A DNA stretch of 64,000 nt from an uncultured Collinsella sp. (GTDB lineage: Bacteria; Actinomycetota; Coriobacteriia; Coriobacteriales; Coriobacteriaceae): the NCBI GenBank assembly GCA_934654775.1, contig CAKUGR010000013.1:15668-79667 (forward strand), in the 5' to 3' direction. Numbering within the stretch: the first letter of the stretch is position 1; every line of letters starts with the position of its first letter. Position numbers and translations under genes: made by a program. Below are positions 16,799-26,292 of the stretch, piece by piece. Below the pieces are notes generated by a model. It made no database searches. It was not told the origin of the DNA and worked only from the letters and a program-made list of their open reading frames with translations.

Positions 16799-17476
16799 TT
16801 AGTCCAGGTCGTCGGCGGCGAAGTTGTCGATCGGTGCAAAGGGATCGGCAACGGGGATAACCGGCTCGGCGACGGGCAGCGGCTCGGCAGCGGGAACGGT
16901 CACAGCCGGAGAAGCGGCGGAACCGACCGGCGTGGAAGCCATGAGATCGGACGGGAAGGAGTTCTGAGCATCGTCCATGAAGTGCTGGATGAGCTTGAGG
17001 TACTCGGCCTTAAACTCCTCACGGGAAGCCTTAAGACGGTCGATCTCCTCAAGCTCGGCCTGCTTCTCGGTCAGGGCCTGGCGGATGACCTCGCGGGCCT
17101 TGGCGTCGGCCTCGTTGCGGATGCGGTCAGCGTTCTCGTTGGCGTCGTTGACAATGCCCTCAGCGGTCTGCTGGGCAGCAATCAGGGCAGCGGAAATCTG
17201 ACGCTCCTGAGCGGAGAAGTCAGGTGCAGGAGCGGCGACGGGCGCGGCAGGGACGGCCTGAGCGGCAGCATCCTGAGCCTGAGCGAGCTGGGTCTGCGTG
17301 TCGGCGAGCTGCTGCTCGGTGGCGGTCAGACGACCCTTAAGATCGACAATCTTGGCGAGCATGGCGTCGACCTCAGAGGACAGGGTCTCCAGGAAGACGT
17401 CGACCTCGGCGGGATCGTAGCCGCGCTTGGCCTCAGAGAAGGTCTGAGCCTGAATGTCAGCAGGGGTAATAGCCAT
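16799..17476 (-). CDS. divIVA: DivIVA domain protein
   Basis: A 225-residue polar/septal scaffold that binds curved membrane. The N-terminal MAITPADIQAQTFSEAKRGYDPAEVDVFLE is the DivIVA lipid-binding domain. It is followed by coiled coils (about residues 32-65 and 95-150) separated by a Pro/Ala-rich linker, and a Pro/Ala-rich acidic tail. It is the last gene of the dcw block, after sepF and yggT, as in many actinobacteria. The RBS is AAGGAGAAC. Confidence 0.92.
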   Translation of the reverse strand: MAITPADIQAQTFSEAKRGYDPAEVDVFLETLSSEVDAMLAKIVDLKGRLTATEQQLADTQTQLAQAQDAAAQAVPAAPVAAPAPDFSAQERQISAALIAAQQTAEGIVNDANENADRIRNEADAKAREVIRQALTEKQAELEEIDRLKASREEFKAEYLKLIQHFMDDAQNSFPSDLMASTPVGSAASPAVTVPAAEPLPVAEPVIPVADPFAPIDNFAADDLD

Positions 17477-17538
17477 AACAAGTTCTCCTTTATCTTCGCC
17501 TTGGCGCCGTGCGCCCGACGTGAGTTACTAAGCCAGTT

Positions 17539-17820
17539 TTATATGAGTATACCTATAAGAAGTTGCAGAACCAGCTTCTGTACCAACTGCAACGCAATAA
17601 TCGCAACGACCGGTGAAAAATCGACGCCGCCCATGGGCGGGATAAACCGGCGGAACAAATTGAGCCACGGGCCGCACACGCTATCGAGAACAGCGGCGAT
17701 ATCCTGCAGCAATCCGCCCTGCTTCATAGGAATCCACGTCATAAGGCAGTAGACCACAATGAGCGTGGAGTAAAAGTTGAACAGCGTATTGACCAGCTGG
17801 ACAATGGTGTAGATGTTGAT
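17539..17820 (-). CDS. yggT: YggT family membrane protein, non-standard start codon
   Basis: A protein of about 93 residues with two membrane helices (VNTLFNFYSTLIVVYCLMTWI and VVAIIALQLVQKLVLQLLIGI), as in the YggT family found beside sepF and implicated in division or membrane organisation. The frame from the sepF stop (17842) to the first usual start, GTG at 17757, has no ATG, GTG or TTG, and GTG 17757 would cut helix 1. A strong GAGGAG (17832-17827) directs initiation to ATT 17826, CTC 17823 or ATC 17820; I chose ATC by spacing. The same frame is open back to the sepF stop. Confidence 0.7.
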   Translation of the reverse strand: MNIYTIVQLVNTLFNFYSTLIVVYCLMTWIPMKQGGLLQDIAAVLDSVCGPWLNLFRRFIPPMGGVDFSPVVAIIALQLVQKLVLQLLIGILI

Positions 17821-17841
17821 GAGAATCTCCTCGTCTTGTCT

Positions 17842-18567
17842 TTACTTAAGGTAGCCGTCGGCACGGAGCTTCTTGAGGTCCGAATCCTTGACCTCGCAAC
17901 CGGCGGGCAGCACCATAAACACGCGGTCGCCCACCTCTTTGACCGTGGCGCCCAAGCCGCAGGCAAAGCCGTACGAGAAGTCCAGGACGCGCTTGGCGAC
18001 CTCGGTACGAACGCCCACAAAGATCAGCGCGACAGGCTGCTTGGTGCGCACGCGGCGCACAACGGTCTCCACGTCGTCATAGCTCTCGGGGCGCAAGACA
18101 TACGCCGGCAGCTGCGGCGTAGAGTTGATAATGTTGCTCGCATAGGCCGAGGCATCGCTCGGCGCGGGGGCAGGTGCGGGAGCGGCAGCGCGGGCACGCG
18201 TGCTCTCGGCGTAGCTCGACGGCGTATCGTAGGCACCGGGACGATAACCGCCCGCAACCGACTCCTGCGAGCGCGACGGCGGGTTATAGGTCGTAGCGTG
18301 GCGAGAATCGTCGCCGACCAGCTGACCGGAACGCGTGTACACGGCTACCGACTCGGCCTCGCCACGGCGCGTCTGGCCCAGCAGGCCGTTGCTCGGCTCG
18401 TCCTGGGTGTAGAAGCCCTCGCCCGAGGCACCGCTGTAACCGTTGTTCTGGTAGCCGTCATCATAGCCATCATCGTAGCCGTAGTCGTCGTCCTGACCAT
18501 AACCCTGGTCGTAACCCTGCTGGCCGCCCAGGTGCATCTTATTTTTAATCTCGTCAAGGAAGCCCAT
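17842..18567 (-). CDS. sepF: Cell division protein SepF
   Basis: A 241-residue FtsZ membrane anchor. The N-terminal amphipathic helix is MGFLDEIKNKMHLGG, followed by a Tyr/Asp/Gly-rich disordered linker (about residues 15-150). The C-terminal SepF domain has YVLRPESYDDVETVVRRVRT, VALIFVGVRTEVAKRVLDFSYGFACG and RVFMVLPAGCEV. In bacteria lacking ftsA, SepF serves as the main FtsZ tether. The start at 18567 was chosen for the membrane helix and an AGGACACAACC upstream. Confidence 0.94.
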   Translation of the reverse strand: MGFLDEIKNKMHLGGQQGYDQGYGQDDDYGYDDGYDDGYQNNGYSGASGEGFYTQDEPSNGLLGQTRRGEAESVAVYTRSGQLVGDDSRHATTYNPPSRSQESVAGGYRPGAYDTPSSYAESTRARAAAPAPAPAPSDASAYASNIINSTPQLPAYVLRPESYDDVETVVRRVRTKQPVALIFVGVRTEVAKRVLDFSYGFACGLGATVKEVGDRVFMVLPAGCEVKDSDLKKLRADGYLK

Positions 18568-18627
18568 GGTTGTGTCCTCTCGCGGTTTAGTGCAGGCGCT
18601 CCGATAATCAGTGCGCACTTCAGAGCC

Positions 18628-19365
18628 TTATTTTACTGCAAACTCCGGGCTAAATACTACCCTGCCCAGGCGAACGAGCGTAGAGCCTTCCTCAAGGGCA
18701 GGCTCAAAGTCCTCGCTCATGCCGCAGGAAAGCTCGGGCAGGCTCAGATCGGAGTGCGTCGCCTCAAGCTCATCCCTCAGTTCGCGAAGTCCAGCGAAGG
18801 TGCGGCGCGCCACATCTTTATTCCCCCGCGGGGCCATCGTCATAAGGCCCTGCACACAAATTCCCTCAAGCTCCGCAAGCTCACCTGCGGCGTCGCGAAC
18901 CTCGTCGGGCGAAAAGCCGCCCTTGGACTCCTCGCCGCTCACATTGACCTCAATCAGTACACGTTGGGGTCCGGTGAGCTCGCCCGCCTCAATCTTGCGA
19001 ACCGCACGGCTCGAAATGGCCTGTGCCAAGTGCAGCGAGCTTACCGAGTGAATCAGCTCGGCCGAGCCCAGAACCGCATTGATCTTGTTGGTCTGCAGGT
19101 TGCCGATCATATCGAAGCGCACTTCGGGTAGCCCCGGATGCTCTGCGAGGCCTGCAAGCTTGCGAACGAGCTCCTGCGGGCGGTTCTCGGCAAAATGGCG
19201 ATACCCCGCCTGAATAGCGGCAACGGTCTCATCGACGCCGACCGTCTTGGAAACGGCAATCAGGCGCGCCTCATCATGTGAACGACCGGCGCGATCGAGT
19301 GCGGCATAGAAACGCTCGAGTATCTGCTCGCGGCGAGCGCGCATCAAGTCCAAATAGTTATCCAT
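18628..19365 (-). CDS. yggS: YggS family PLP-binding protein
   Basis: A 245-residue single-domain alanine-racemase-fold protein that maintains pyridoxal phosphate homeostasis. ARLIAVSKTVGVDETVAA holds the PLP lysine; HFAENRPQELVRK, FDMIGNLQTNKI, VLIEVNVSGEESKGGF, GLMTMAP and LSCGMSEDFEPAL are family motifs. The start at 19365 (MDNYLDLM) was chosen over an extension to 19449 that runs through the upstream hairpin. It lies between phoU and sepF; in relatives it usually follows pgeF directly. Confidence 0.94.
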   Translation of the reverse strand: MDNYLDLMRARREQILERFYAALDRAGRSHDEARLIAVSKTVGVDETVAAIQAGYRHFAENRPQELVRKLAGLAEHPGLPEVRFDMIGNLQTNKINAVLGSAELIHSVSSLHLAQAISSRAVRKIEAGELTGPQRVLIEVNVSGEESKGGFSPDEVRDAAGELAELEGICVQGLMTMAPRGNKDVARRTFAGLRELRDELEATHSDLSLPELSCGMSEDFEPALEEGSTLVRLGRVVFSPEFAVK

Positions 19366-19415
19366 TGCCAATCGCCTCCGCAGACAGCCAAACAAGTAGT
19401 CCCATGCTAACGCAA

Positions 19416-19447
19416 GAGCGCGGCCTCGCATGTGCAAGGCCGCGCTC
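19416..19447 (-). terminator. Strong hairpin after phoU
   Basis: GAGCGCGGCCT pairs with AGGCCGCGCTC over 11 bp. On the minus strand it is followed by TTGCGTT, a poor T-run. It could partly separate the pst-phoU segment from yggS. Confidence 0.55.
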
Positions 19448-19485
19448 ACTTAGGTATTTACAATCTTTCGACGAACGGGGCTACC

Positions 19486-20343
19486 CTACTCCTCGTCGTC
19501 CTCGGTATCATCCTCGTCCTCAAGATGATCCAACAGGTAGCGAAGACCTTCGCTCACCTCGTTAGCGGGCACCTTGGCAACAAAGCGCGCATCGACGGCA
19601 GGCCGCATGATGACGCCCTCGCCCGAAGGCACGCGCATGCTCTCGAGCTCGTCCTCGTCCGTGCGGGCGATATCGCCGGCGTTCATGCGCTGACCGGTCA
19701 AAAGGAACGTCAGGCGGCAGGCGGCATCGATGGAAATCGAGGCAATGCGATCGAGGTAGCGCGAAACCATGATGGCGCGGCGCAGGTCGTCATAGTTGCT
19801 GTCGTCGTCCATAAAATCGCCCGTGTCCATGCGGTTAAAGGTGCGGAAGAACTTCTCGTACGCCGCATGCACCGGCTCGTCCTCGACGGCCAGATTGCAG
19901 ATGATGGACATGTCGTTGGTGACGAGCGCGGAAAGCGACGAGCCCAGCACCTGGTATACGGCTTCCGCCTCGGCCTCAACCGTACCGACAAGCTCCTGGG
20001 GCAGAGAGATATCGGCCTTGACCATGTGACGCGTGGCACGGCAGATCTGGCGAACCTTATCGGTCATGCGCTGCAGGTTAAAGTCGACGTAGATAATCGT
20101 CTGCAGCAAGCGGAAGTCGGAGGCGACCGGCGACTGCGTGGCGATCAAGTTGTAGCACACGGCCTCCAAGTTGGCGCAGCGAGCGTCAATCGAGAGCGTG
20201 CGCTTCTTGGTCTTGGTGGCGAGCTTGCGGTCATCGGTCACATAGGCCTTCACGGCGTCGTGAAGCGCCAGGTCTACAGCCTCGTAGATGCTCAACATCT
20301 CGTGACGGGCCTCGACGAGCTGACGGGAAAACAGTTTGCGCAT
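19486..20343 (-). CDS. phoU: Phosphate signalling/transport regulator PhoU
   Basis: A 285-residue protein with two PhoU helical repeats (LDxR-type metal-binding acid clusters; DFRLLQTIIYVDFNLQRMTDKVRQI in the first, DDLRRAIMVSRYLDRIASISIDAACR in the second). It restrains PhoR signalling and Pst activity when phosphate is ample. The acidic tail HLEDEDDTEDDEE and an inserted segment around residue 215-260 make it longer than the usual 220-240. It is the last gene of the pst operon. Confidence 0.93.
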   Translation of the reverse strand: MRKLFSRQLVEARHEMLSIYEAVDLALHDAVKAYVTDDRKLATKTKKRTLSIDARCANLEAVCYNLIATQSPVASDFRLLQTIIYVDFNLQRMTDKVRQICRATRHMVKADISLPQELVGTVEAEAEAVYQVLGSSLSALVTNDMSIICNLAVEDEPVHAAYEKFFRTFNRMDTGDFMDDDSNYDDLRRAIMVSRYLDRIASISIDAACRLTFLLTGQRMNAGDIARTDEDELESMRVPSGEGVIMRPAVDARFVAKVPANEVSEGLRYLLDHLEDEDDTEDDEE

Positions 20344-20435
20344 GGTTCACTCCAATCAGTTGGGTGCGGTCATGCCGCCCGCACAGTGAATACGCACCGG
20401 ACCAGGTCCGATCGGCTTGGGACTAGTCGCACCGA

Positions 20436-21239
<804 letters not shown>

Positions 21240-21251
21240 GGGACTCCTTAA

Positions 21252-22157
21252 CTAGCGGCGCTTGCGCGACAGATAGCGCGCAAACAGGTTGAAGGCCAGA
21301 ATAATCGCCATCAGCAAAAGCGCGGTGCCGTAGGCTGCGTTCATGTTGATGCCGTCATTGGCAAGCAGATAAAGGTGAACGGTCATGGGACGACCGGAAT
21401 CGAGCGGCGAAATAGGCAGGTTGATGGCCTGACCCATGGTGTAGAGAACCACCGCGGTCTCGCCGATGGCACGGCCGATGGCAAGGACGATGCCGGTGGC
21501 GATGCGGCCGAAGGCAGAGGGAAGCACGATCTTGGAGACGACCTGCCACTTGGTGGCGCCCAGGCCATATGCACCCCAACGGATATAGCGTGGAACGGCG
21601 CGGATTGCTTCCTCGGTGGTGCGCATGACGATAGGCAGCATCAGAAGTGCCAGCGCCAGCGCGGCAGAGACCATCGAAAGACCCAAGCCCATGGCCTCGA
21701 CAAACAAGGCATAGCCAAAGAGGCCCATAACAATGGAGGGCACCGAGGCCAGGGCATCGGCAGCATAGCGGATGATGTCGACGACCTTGCCCTGCTTGGC
21801 GTACTCGGCCAGATAGACCGCAGCCAGGACGGCAACCGGCGTGCAGATGAGCATGGCGAGTGCCGTCACGTAGATGGTCGAGACGATCGTGGGCCAAATG
21901 CCGCCTTCGGCGTTGACGCCCTGCGGCCAGCCAAAGATAAAGTCGAGCGAAATATGCGGCAGGCCGTTGATAACTACATAGGCGATGATGGCGACCAGTA
22001 CCAGCGTAGTAATATAGGCCGCGGCGCGAAACACGCCGAGCATGATCTTGTTGGACAAGTCCTTATTGATGCGGCCCTTCTTGCCGTGGGAAAGGGCACG
22101 CTTGATGCGCTCGCGCGACGAGGTCGTATCGACCGTCGTGTCAACGGAATCGGACAT
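21252..22157 (-). CDS. pstA: Phosphate ABC transporter permease PstA
   Basis: A 301-residue membrane permease with a cytoplasmic N-terminal tail (to about residue 45) and six helices. GAYGLGATKWQVVSKIVLPSA is the EAA loop that contacts PstB; RAIGETAVVLYTMGQ is conserved in Pst permeases. The stop of pstC and start of pstA are 3 bases apart. Confidence 0.95.
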   Translation of the reverse strand: MSDSVDTTVDTTSSRERIKRALSHGKKGRINKDLSNKIMLGVFRAAAYITTLVLVAIIAYVVINGLPHISLDFIFGWPQGVNAEGGIWPTIVSTIYVTALAMLICTPVAVLAAVYLAEYAKQGKVVDIIRYAADALASVPSIVMGLFGYALFVEAMGLGLSMVSAALALALLMLPIVMRTTEEAIRAVPRYIRWGAYGLGATKWQVVSKIVLPSAFGRIATGIVLAIGRAIGETAVVLYTMGQAINLPISPLDSGRPMTVHLYLLANDGINMNAAYGTALLLMAIILAFNLFARYLSRKRR

Positions 22158-22160
22158 AGC

Positions 22161-23096
22161 CTACCCCCTCTTCTTCTTGGAAATCAGACGGACGACGCCC
22201 ACCAGCGTGGCGGAGATGACAAACAGGACCACGCCCATGCCAAAGAGCGCCGAGCGATGCAGACCCGAGGAGTAGCTCATATCGAGCGCGATCTGACTCG
22301 TGAGCGTCGAGATGGGGCTCGAGATGCTGTCCGGAATGACCGGAGCGTTACCCACGACCATAAGCACGGCCATGGTCTCGCCGATAGCGCGACCCATGCC
22401 CAGCACGATGGCGTCCACGATACCCAGCTTGGCTGCGGGCAGCACGACCTTATAGATGGTCTGCCACTTGGTGGCACCCATGGCATACGATGCCTCGCGA
22501 ATACCCATGGGAATAGAATTGAGGGCATCGATGGTGAGCGTTGTGATGGTGGGGACGATCATGATGGCGAGCACGAACCACGCCGTCAGCGCGCCAAAAC
22601 CAAGGCCACCGGTCAGCTGGGCGATAAACGGGCGGATGATGATCATGCCGAAGAAGCCGTAGATGATGGAGGGGATGCCCGCCAGCAGGTCGACGGCAGG
22701 GCTGATGAGCTTGCGCACGCGCTTGCTGGCAATCTCGACCAGATACACAGCTGTGCCCACACCCAGGGGCACACCCATGGCAAGGGCACCGACAGTCACC
22801 AGGCCAGAGCCGGCCAACAGCGACATGATGCCGTAGTGGCCCTCGGAGGGCGCCCACGTAAAGCTAAAAAAGTCCGCCAGACCGATGTCGGTAAAGACGG
22901 GCAGCGCCGAGTACGTGGTAAAGACAAAAATCAGGATGACGGTGACGACCGCCAAGAACGCGCAGGCAAAGAAGATCCACTGCAGCGCCTTCTCCTTAAG
23001 ATAGGTGCTGCGCGACACCAACGCCAACTCACGCTTTTTGGGTGCCTGAGTCTCCTGCTCAATCTGGGGGGTTTCCCGTGCTTCCACGCTACTCAC
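22161..23096 (-). CDS. pstC: Phosphate ABC transporter permease PstC
   Basis: A 311-residue permease paired with PstA. It has a hydrophilic N-terminal segment, a first helix WIFFACAFLAVVTVILIFVF, and the EAA loop ASYAMGATKWQTIYKVVLPAA, then RAIGETMAVLMVVGN. Its start at 23096 overlaps the end of pstS by 8 bases, indicating translational coupling. Confidence 0.95.
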   Translation of the reverse strand: MSSVEARETPQIEQETQAPKKRELALVSRSTYLKEKALQWIFFACAFLAVVTVILIFVFTTYSALPVFTDIGLADFFSFTWAPSEGHYGIMSLLAGSGLVTVGALAMGVPLGVGTAVYLVEIASKRVRKLISPAVDLLAGIPSIIYGFFGMIIIRPFIAQLTGGLGFGALTAWFVLAIMIVPTITTLTIDALNSIPMGIREASYAMGATKWQTIYKVVLPAAKLGIVDAIVLGMGRAIGETMAVLMVVGNAPVIPDSISSPISTLTSQIALDMSYSSGLHRSALFGMGVVLFVISATLVGVVRLISKKKRG

Positions 23097-23925
23097 TCCC
23101 CTTTCCGTCGTTGGTGACGGGAATAAAGCCCGCCTCGCGAATCTGCTTGTCCATCTTTTCGGACGTCACGTAGTCGATGTAATCCTGCGCTTGCTGCGAA
23201 GGCGTTCCCTTCACAAAGAAGTAGAGGTCGCGGGAGATGGGATACCCGCCACTCGCGACTGTCTTCTCGGACGCCTCGACGTGATTAACCGAGACGGCCT
23301 TGACCGAAGTCTTGGCGTTGAGGCTCTCGACAAAACCCAGCGAGATGTAGCCAATAGCACCACGCGAGCGGGACACGACATCGCGTACCTGGCCCGTACC
23401 CGAAAGAACGGCCGAGCGACGATCGAACGGCGTGCCGTCCATCACGATGGTGCGGAAGGCCTCACGCGTACCGGAAGCCTCGTCGCGGTTGATAACCTGA
23501 ATCTTCAGGTCCTCGCCACCAACCTCTTTCCAGTTGGTGATCTTGCCCGCATAGATATCGCGGAGCTGCTCAGTCGAGAGGTTATCGACCGGGTTGTCGT
23601 CGTTCACGATGACCGCGATGCCGTCGTGTGCGATAACGATAGGCGTCAGGCCCAGGTCTTGCTCATCGGCGTTGAGGCCACGAGAGGAGCTGGCGATATC
23701 GGCGGTGCCGGCGCTAACAGCTTCGATGCCAGCAGATGAGCCCAGACCAGAAACCAACACGTCGATGCCGGTCTCTTCCTTAAAGCCCTCGGCCGCAATC
23801 TCGGCAATGGGAAGGCAGGTGGTCGAGCCGGCCACGGTAATAGAAGACGTAGAAGATCCCGAGGAGCAGGCGCACAGCGTGAGCGTGAGCACTGCTGCAC
23901 TCAGGACCGATGCGATCTTTCTCAT
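23089..23925 (-). CDS. pstS: Phosphate-binding lipoprotein PstS
   Basis: A 278-residue solute-binding protein. A signal peptide (MRKIASVLSAAVLTLTLCAC) ends in a lipobox-like Cys, so the protein is probably membrane-anchored. Mature motifs are ITVAGSTTCLPIAE, GLGSSAGIEAVSAGTADIASSSR, VIAHDGIAVIVNDDNPV, NRDEASGTREAFR and GAIGYISLGF. Its ATG lies inside the last codons of pgeF (ATGA overlap), so the pst operon is read from the division cluster or from a promoter inside pgeF. Confidence 0.96.
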   Translation of the reverse strand: MRKIASVLSAAVLTLTLCACSSGSSTSSITVAGSTTCLPIAEIAAEGFKEETGIDVLVSGLGSSAGIEAVSAGTADIASSSRGLNADEQDLGLTPIVIAHDGIAVIVNDDNPVDNLSTEQLRDIYAGKITNWKEVGGEDLKIQVINRDEASGTREAFRTIVMDGTPFDRRSAVLSGTGQVRDVVSRSRGAIGYISLGFVESLNAKTSVKAVSVNHVEASEKTVASGGYPISRDLYFFVKGTPSQQAQDYIDYVTSEKMDKQIREAGFIPVTNDGKGSE

Positions 23926-24722
23926 AGCATCACGCCGATCGCCGCATGGCGCCCACAGGTGCCGCCCTCGTTGCGGTAGGAATAAAAGCGGTCGTTCTGG
24001 CGAACGGTGGAAAGTTTGGTGTCCACAATGCCGTCCACATCGACACCGGCATCCACCAGCGCCTCACGAATGGCGGCGGAAAGATCGAGCATGCGAGAAG
24101 CGCCCGCATCGATGCACGAGAACTCGGCGGCAAAGCGGTCCATGAGCTCTTGGGACACCTCGTACTCGTCGCCCAGGATATGGGGCCCAATATAGGCAGA
24201 GATGTCCTCCGGCGTGCAGCCAGCCGCCTCGCAGAGCGCTTGGCACGCCTTGGCGGAAATGCGCGCAATCGTACCCTTCCAGCCAGAATGCACCACGGCA
24301 AAACCGTTGGGAGCAACCAGCACCACGGGAACGCAATCGGCAAAGCAGAGCAGCACGGGTACCTCATGGGCCGTGCAGACGATGGCATCGCAGCCCTCGG
24401 CAATCTGCTCGCGAACAGCCTCAAGATCGTCGGCGCCGTTCGAGGTCACCGTAACTATATGGTCACCATGTACTTGATTGGGCACGAGCAGATTATGCTC
24501 GCACTCAGCGGCGCCCATGGCTTCGAGCGCTCGACGACGATTTTCTTGAACGGCAAAGGGGTCATCGCCAACATGCGAGCCCAGATTGAGTGAGGAGTAC
24601 GCATCTTCGGAAACGCCACCGGTGCGCTCGGTAAAGGCAAAGCGCACATCGTGCGTCGCGCCCTCTACCAACGTAACTCCATCATGGTCGACACGCGAAA
24701 CGTTGTCCGCACGTGCTGCCAT
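23922..24722 (-). CDS. pgeF: Peptidoglycan editing factor / multicopper-like laccase domain protein (YfiH, DUF152)
   Basis: A 266-residue cytoplasmic protein of the YfiH family, which removes wrongly incorporated serine muropeptides or acts as a purine nucleoside phosphorylase-like enzyme. Zinc ligands are seen in NQVHGDHIV, LLCFADCVPVVLVAPNG and VVHSGWKGTIARISAKACQAL; GPHILGDEYEVSQEL is also conserved. The start at 24722 (MAARADN) follows AGGAGGCTTTAGT. It follows ftsZ, as in many dcw clusters, and its stop overlaps pstS by four bases. Confidence 0.92.
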   Translation of the reverse strand: MAARADNVSRVDHDGVTLVEGATHDVRFAFTERTGGVSEDAYSSLNLGSHVGDDPFAVQENRRRALEAMGAAECEHNLLVPNQVHGDHIVTVTSNGADDLEAVREQIAEGCDAIVCTAHEVPVLLCFADCVPVVLVAPNGFAVVHSGWKGTIARISAKACQALCEAAGCTPEDISAYIGPHILGDEYEVSQELMDRFAAEFSCIDAGASRMLDLSAAIREALVDAGVDVDGIVDTKLSTVRQNDRFYSYRNEGGTCGRHAAIGVML

Positions 24723-24882
24723 ACTAAAGCCTCCTAATAACACAAGTATCGCGGCGACGCCGCAGCAGTCCGCGTCATACGGCTGCCATACTTCATCAAA
24801 AGGATACCCGCAGCGGTAGGGACCAAACGTAAAGGGAACGTAAGGAGATTGGAGGCTTTCGTTTACAAAGACGAAACACAAC

Positions 24883-24913
24883 AAAAAAGGGATGCGCCCA
24901 ATCGGACGCATCC
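24883..24913 (-). terminator. Terminator after ftsZ
   Basis: On the minus strand GGGATGCGTCC pairs with GGGCGCATCCC, followed by TTTTTTGTTG, 26 bases after the ftsZ stop. It separates ftsZ from pgeF-pst. Confidence 0.88.
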
Positions 24914-24938
24914 CATGCAGGTCGTTGAGAAAAACGAA

Positions 24939-26093
24939 CTAGAAGCTGCCGCGCTTGAGGAAGTCGGGAAGCTCAAACTGGTCGTTGCCAAAGTTGGGCA
25001 GCTCGGTACCACCGACGTTGCGAGTCGGGGCAGCCTGAGCGGGGCTGGCAGCCGGAGCGGTGCGCTGCGGCTCGGCAGAAGCAGCGGCCTTGCTCTGGGA
25101 CTGCTGAGCAGCGAAGAGCTCGTCCTGACGGTTGACGTTGGAGTCGGAGAAGCCCGTAGCGATAACGGTGATGCGCACCTGGTCGCCCAGGGACTCGTCA
25201 ACAACGGTACCGAAGATGATGTTGGCCTCGGGGTCGACGGCATTGGCGACAACGTCGGCAGCGTCGCTGATCTCCTGGATGCCCAGGTCCTTGGAACCGG
25301 CGATCGAAAGCAGGACGCGCGTGGCGCCATCGATGGAGCTCTCGAGCAGCGGGCTGGAGATAGCCTGCTGAGCAGCGTCGACGGCACGGGTGTCCCCAGA
25401 AGCGGTACCGATACCCATCATGGCGGTACCGGCCTGCTTCATGATGGTCTTAACATCGGCGAAGTCCAGGTTGATAATACCCGGGACGGTAATGAGGTCG
25501 GTGATGCCCTGGGTGCCCTGGGAAAGGACGCCATCGGCAATTGCGAAGGCCTCGAGCATCGTGGTCTTCTTCTCGGCGATGTCGAGCAGCTTGTCGTTAG
25601 GGATAACGATCATGGTGTCGACGCAATCGGAGAGGGTCTTGATGCCCTCCTCGGCGCTCTTCTTACGCTTGCGACCCTCGAAGGTGAAGGGCTTGGTCAC
25701 GACGGCGACGGTCAGCGCGCCGACCTCGTTCATCGCGATATCGGCAACGATGGGAGCGGCACCGGTGCCGGTACCACCGCCCTCGCCGCAGGTGATGAAC
25801 ACCATGTCGGCGCCAGCGAGCGCCTCGGCGATATCGTCGCGGGACTCATCGGCAGCCTTGCGGCCAACCTCGGGGTTGGCGCCGGCGCCCAGGCCGCGGG
25901 TAAGGTCGGTGCCGATGTGCACCTTGATATCGGCATCAGAGATCGCGAGCGCCTGAGCATCGGTGTTGATGGCAACAAACTCGACGCCGCGGATGCCCTC
26001 TTCGATCATTCGATTGACCGCGTTGGTACCGCCGCCGCCGACGCCGACCACCTTAATGACGGCAAGGTAGTTGTTGATCTCTGTCTCGTGCAT
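24939..26093 (-). CDS. ftsZ: Cell division protein FtsZ
   Basis: A 384-residue tubulin-like GTPase that forms the Z ring. [18 protein letters not shown], the T4 loop [21 protein letters not shown], and the T7 loop [22 protein letters not shown] are present. After a variable linker the C-terminal peptide [11 protein letters not shown] is the SepF/partner-binding tail. The start at 26093 (MHETEIN) has CGGAGG 6 bases upstream; the in-frame ATG at 26123 has none. A terminator follows. Confidence 0.98.
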   Translation of the reverse strand: MHETEINNYLAVIKVVGVGGGGTNAVNRMIEEGIRGVEFVAINTDAQALAISDADIKVHIGTDLTRGLGAGANPEVGRKAADESRDDIAEALAGADMVFITCGEGGGTGTGAAPIVADIAMNEVGALTVAVVTKPFTFEGRKRKKSAEEGIKTLSDCVDTMIVIPNDKLLDIAEKKTTMLEAFAIADGVLSQGTQGITDLITVPGIINLDFADVKTIMKQAGTAMMGIGTASGDTRAVDAAQQAISSPLLESSIDGATRVLLSIAGSKDLGIQEISDAADVVANAVDPEANIIFGTVVDESLGDQVRITVIATGFSDSNVNRQDELFAAQQSQSKAAASAEPQRTAPAASPAQAAPTRNVGGTELPNFGNDQFELPDFLKRGSF

Positions 26094-26292
26094 GTCGGTC
26101 CTCCGAACAAAGGTTATAGCCATAGCATGGGTTGACCCCTGCGCACATTAACCTTCAGGTTGAAAGTAAATGCAAAGGTAAACCGTATTATGTTTGCACA
26201 TTATGAACGTATCAGTCAAATAATTGACCGTGAAAACCAAACAAACCAGATAAACGGCGTGGTATGGCCCCTCAACAAAGCCATTTAGGATG
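26094..26292 (-). promoter_or_regulatory. AT-rich ftsZ promoter region
   Basis: The 199-base gap between ftsQ and ftsZ is much more AT-rich than its neighbours. It contains the palindrome GTCAAATAATTGAC (26215-26228) and CATAAT -10-like elements, but no clear -35/-10 pair at standard spacing. A separate ftsZ promoter is likely; its exact position is unresolved. Confidence 0.4.
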
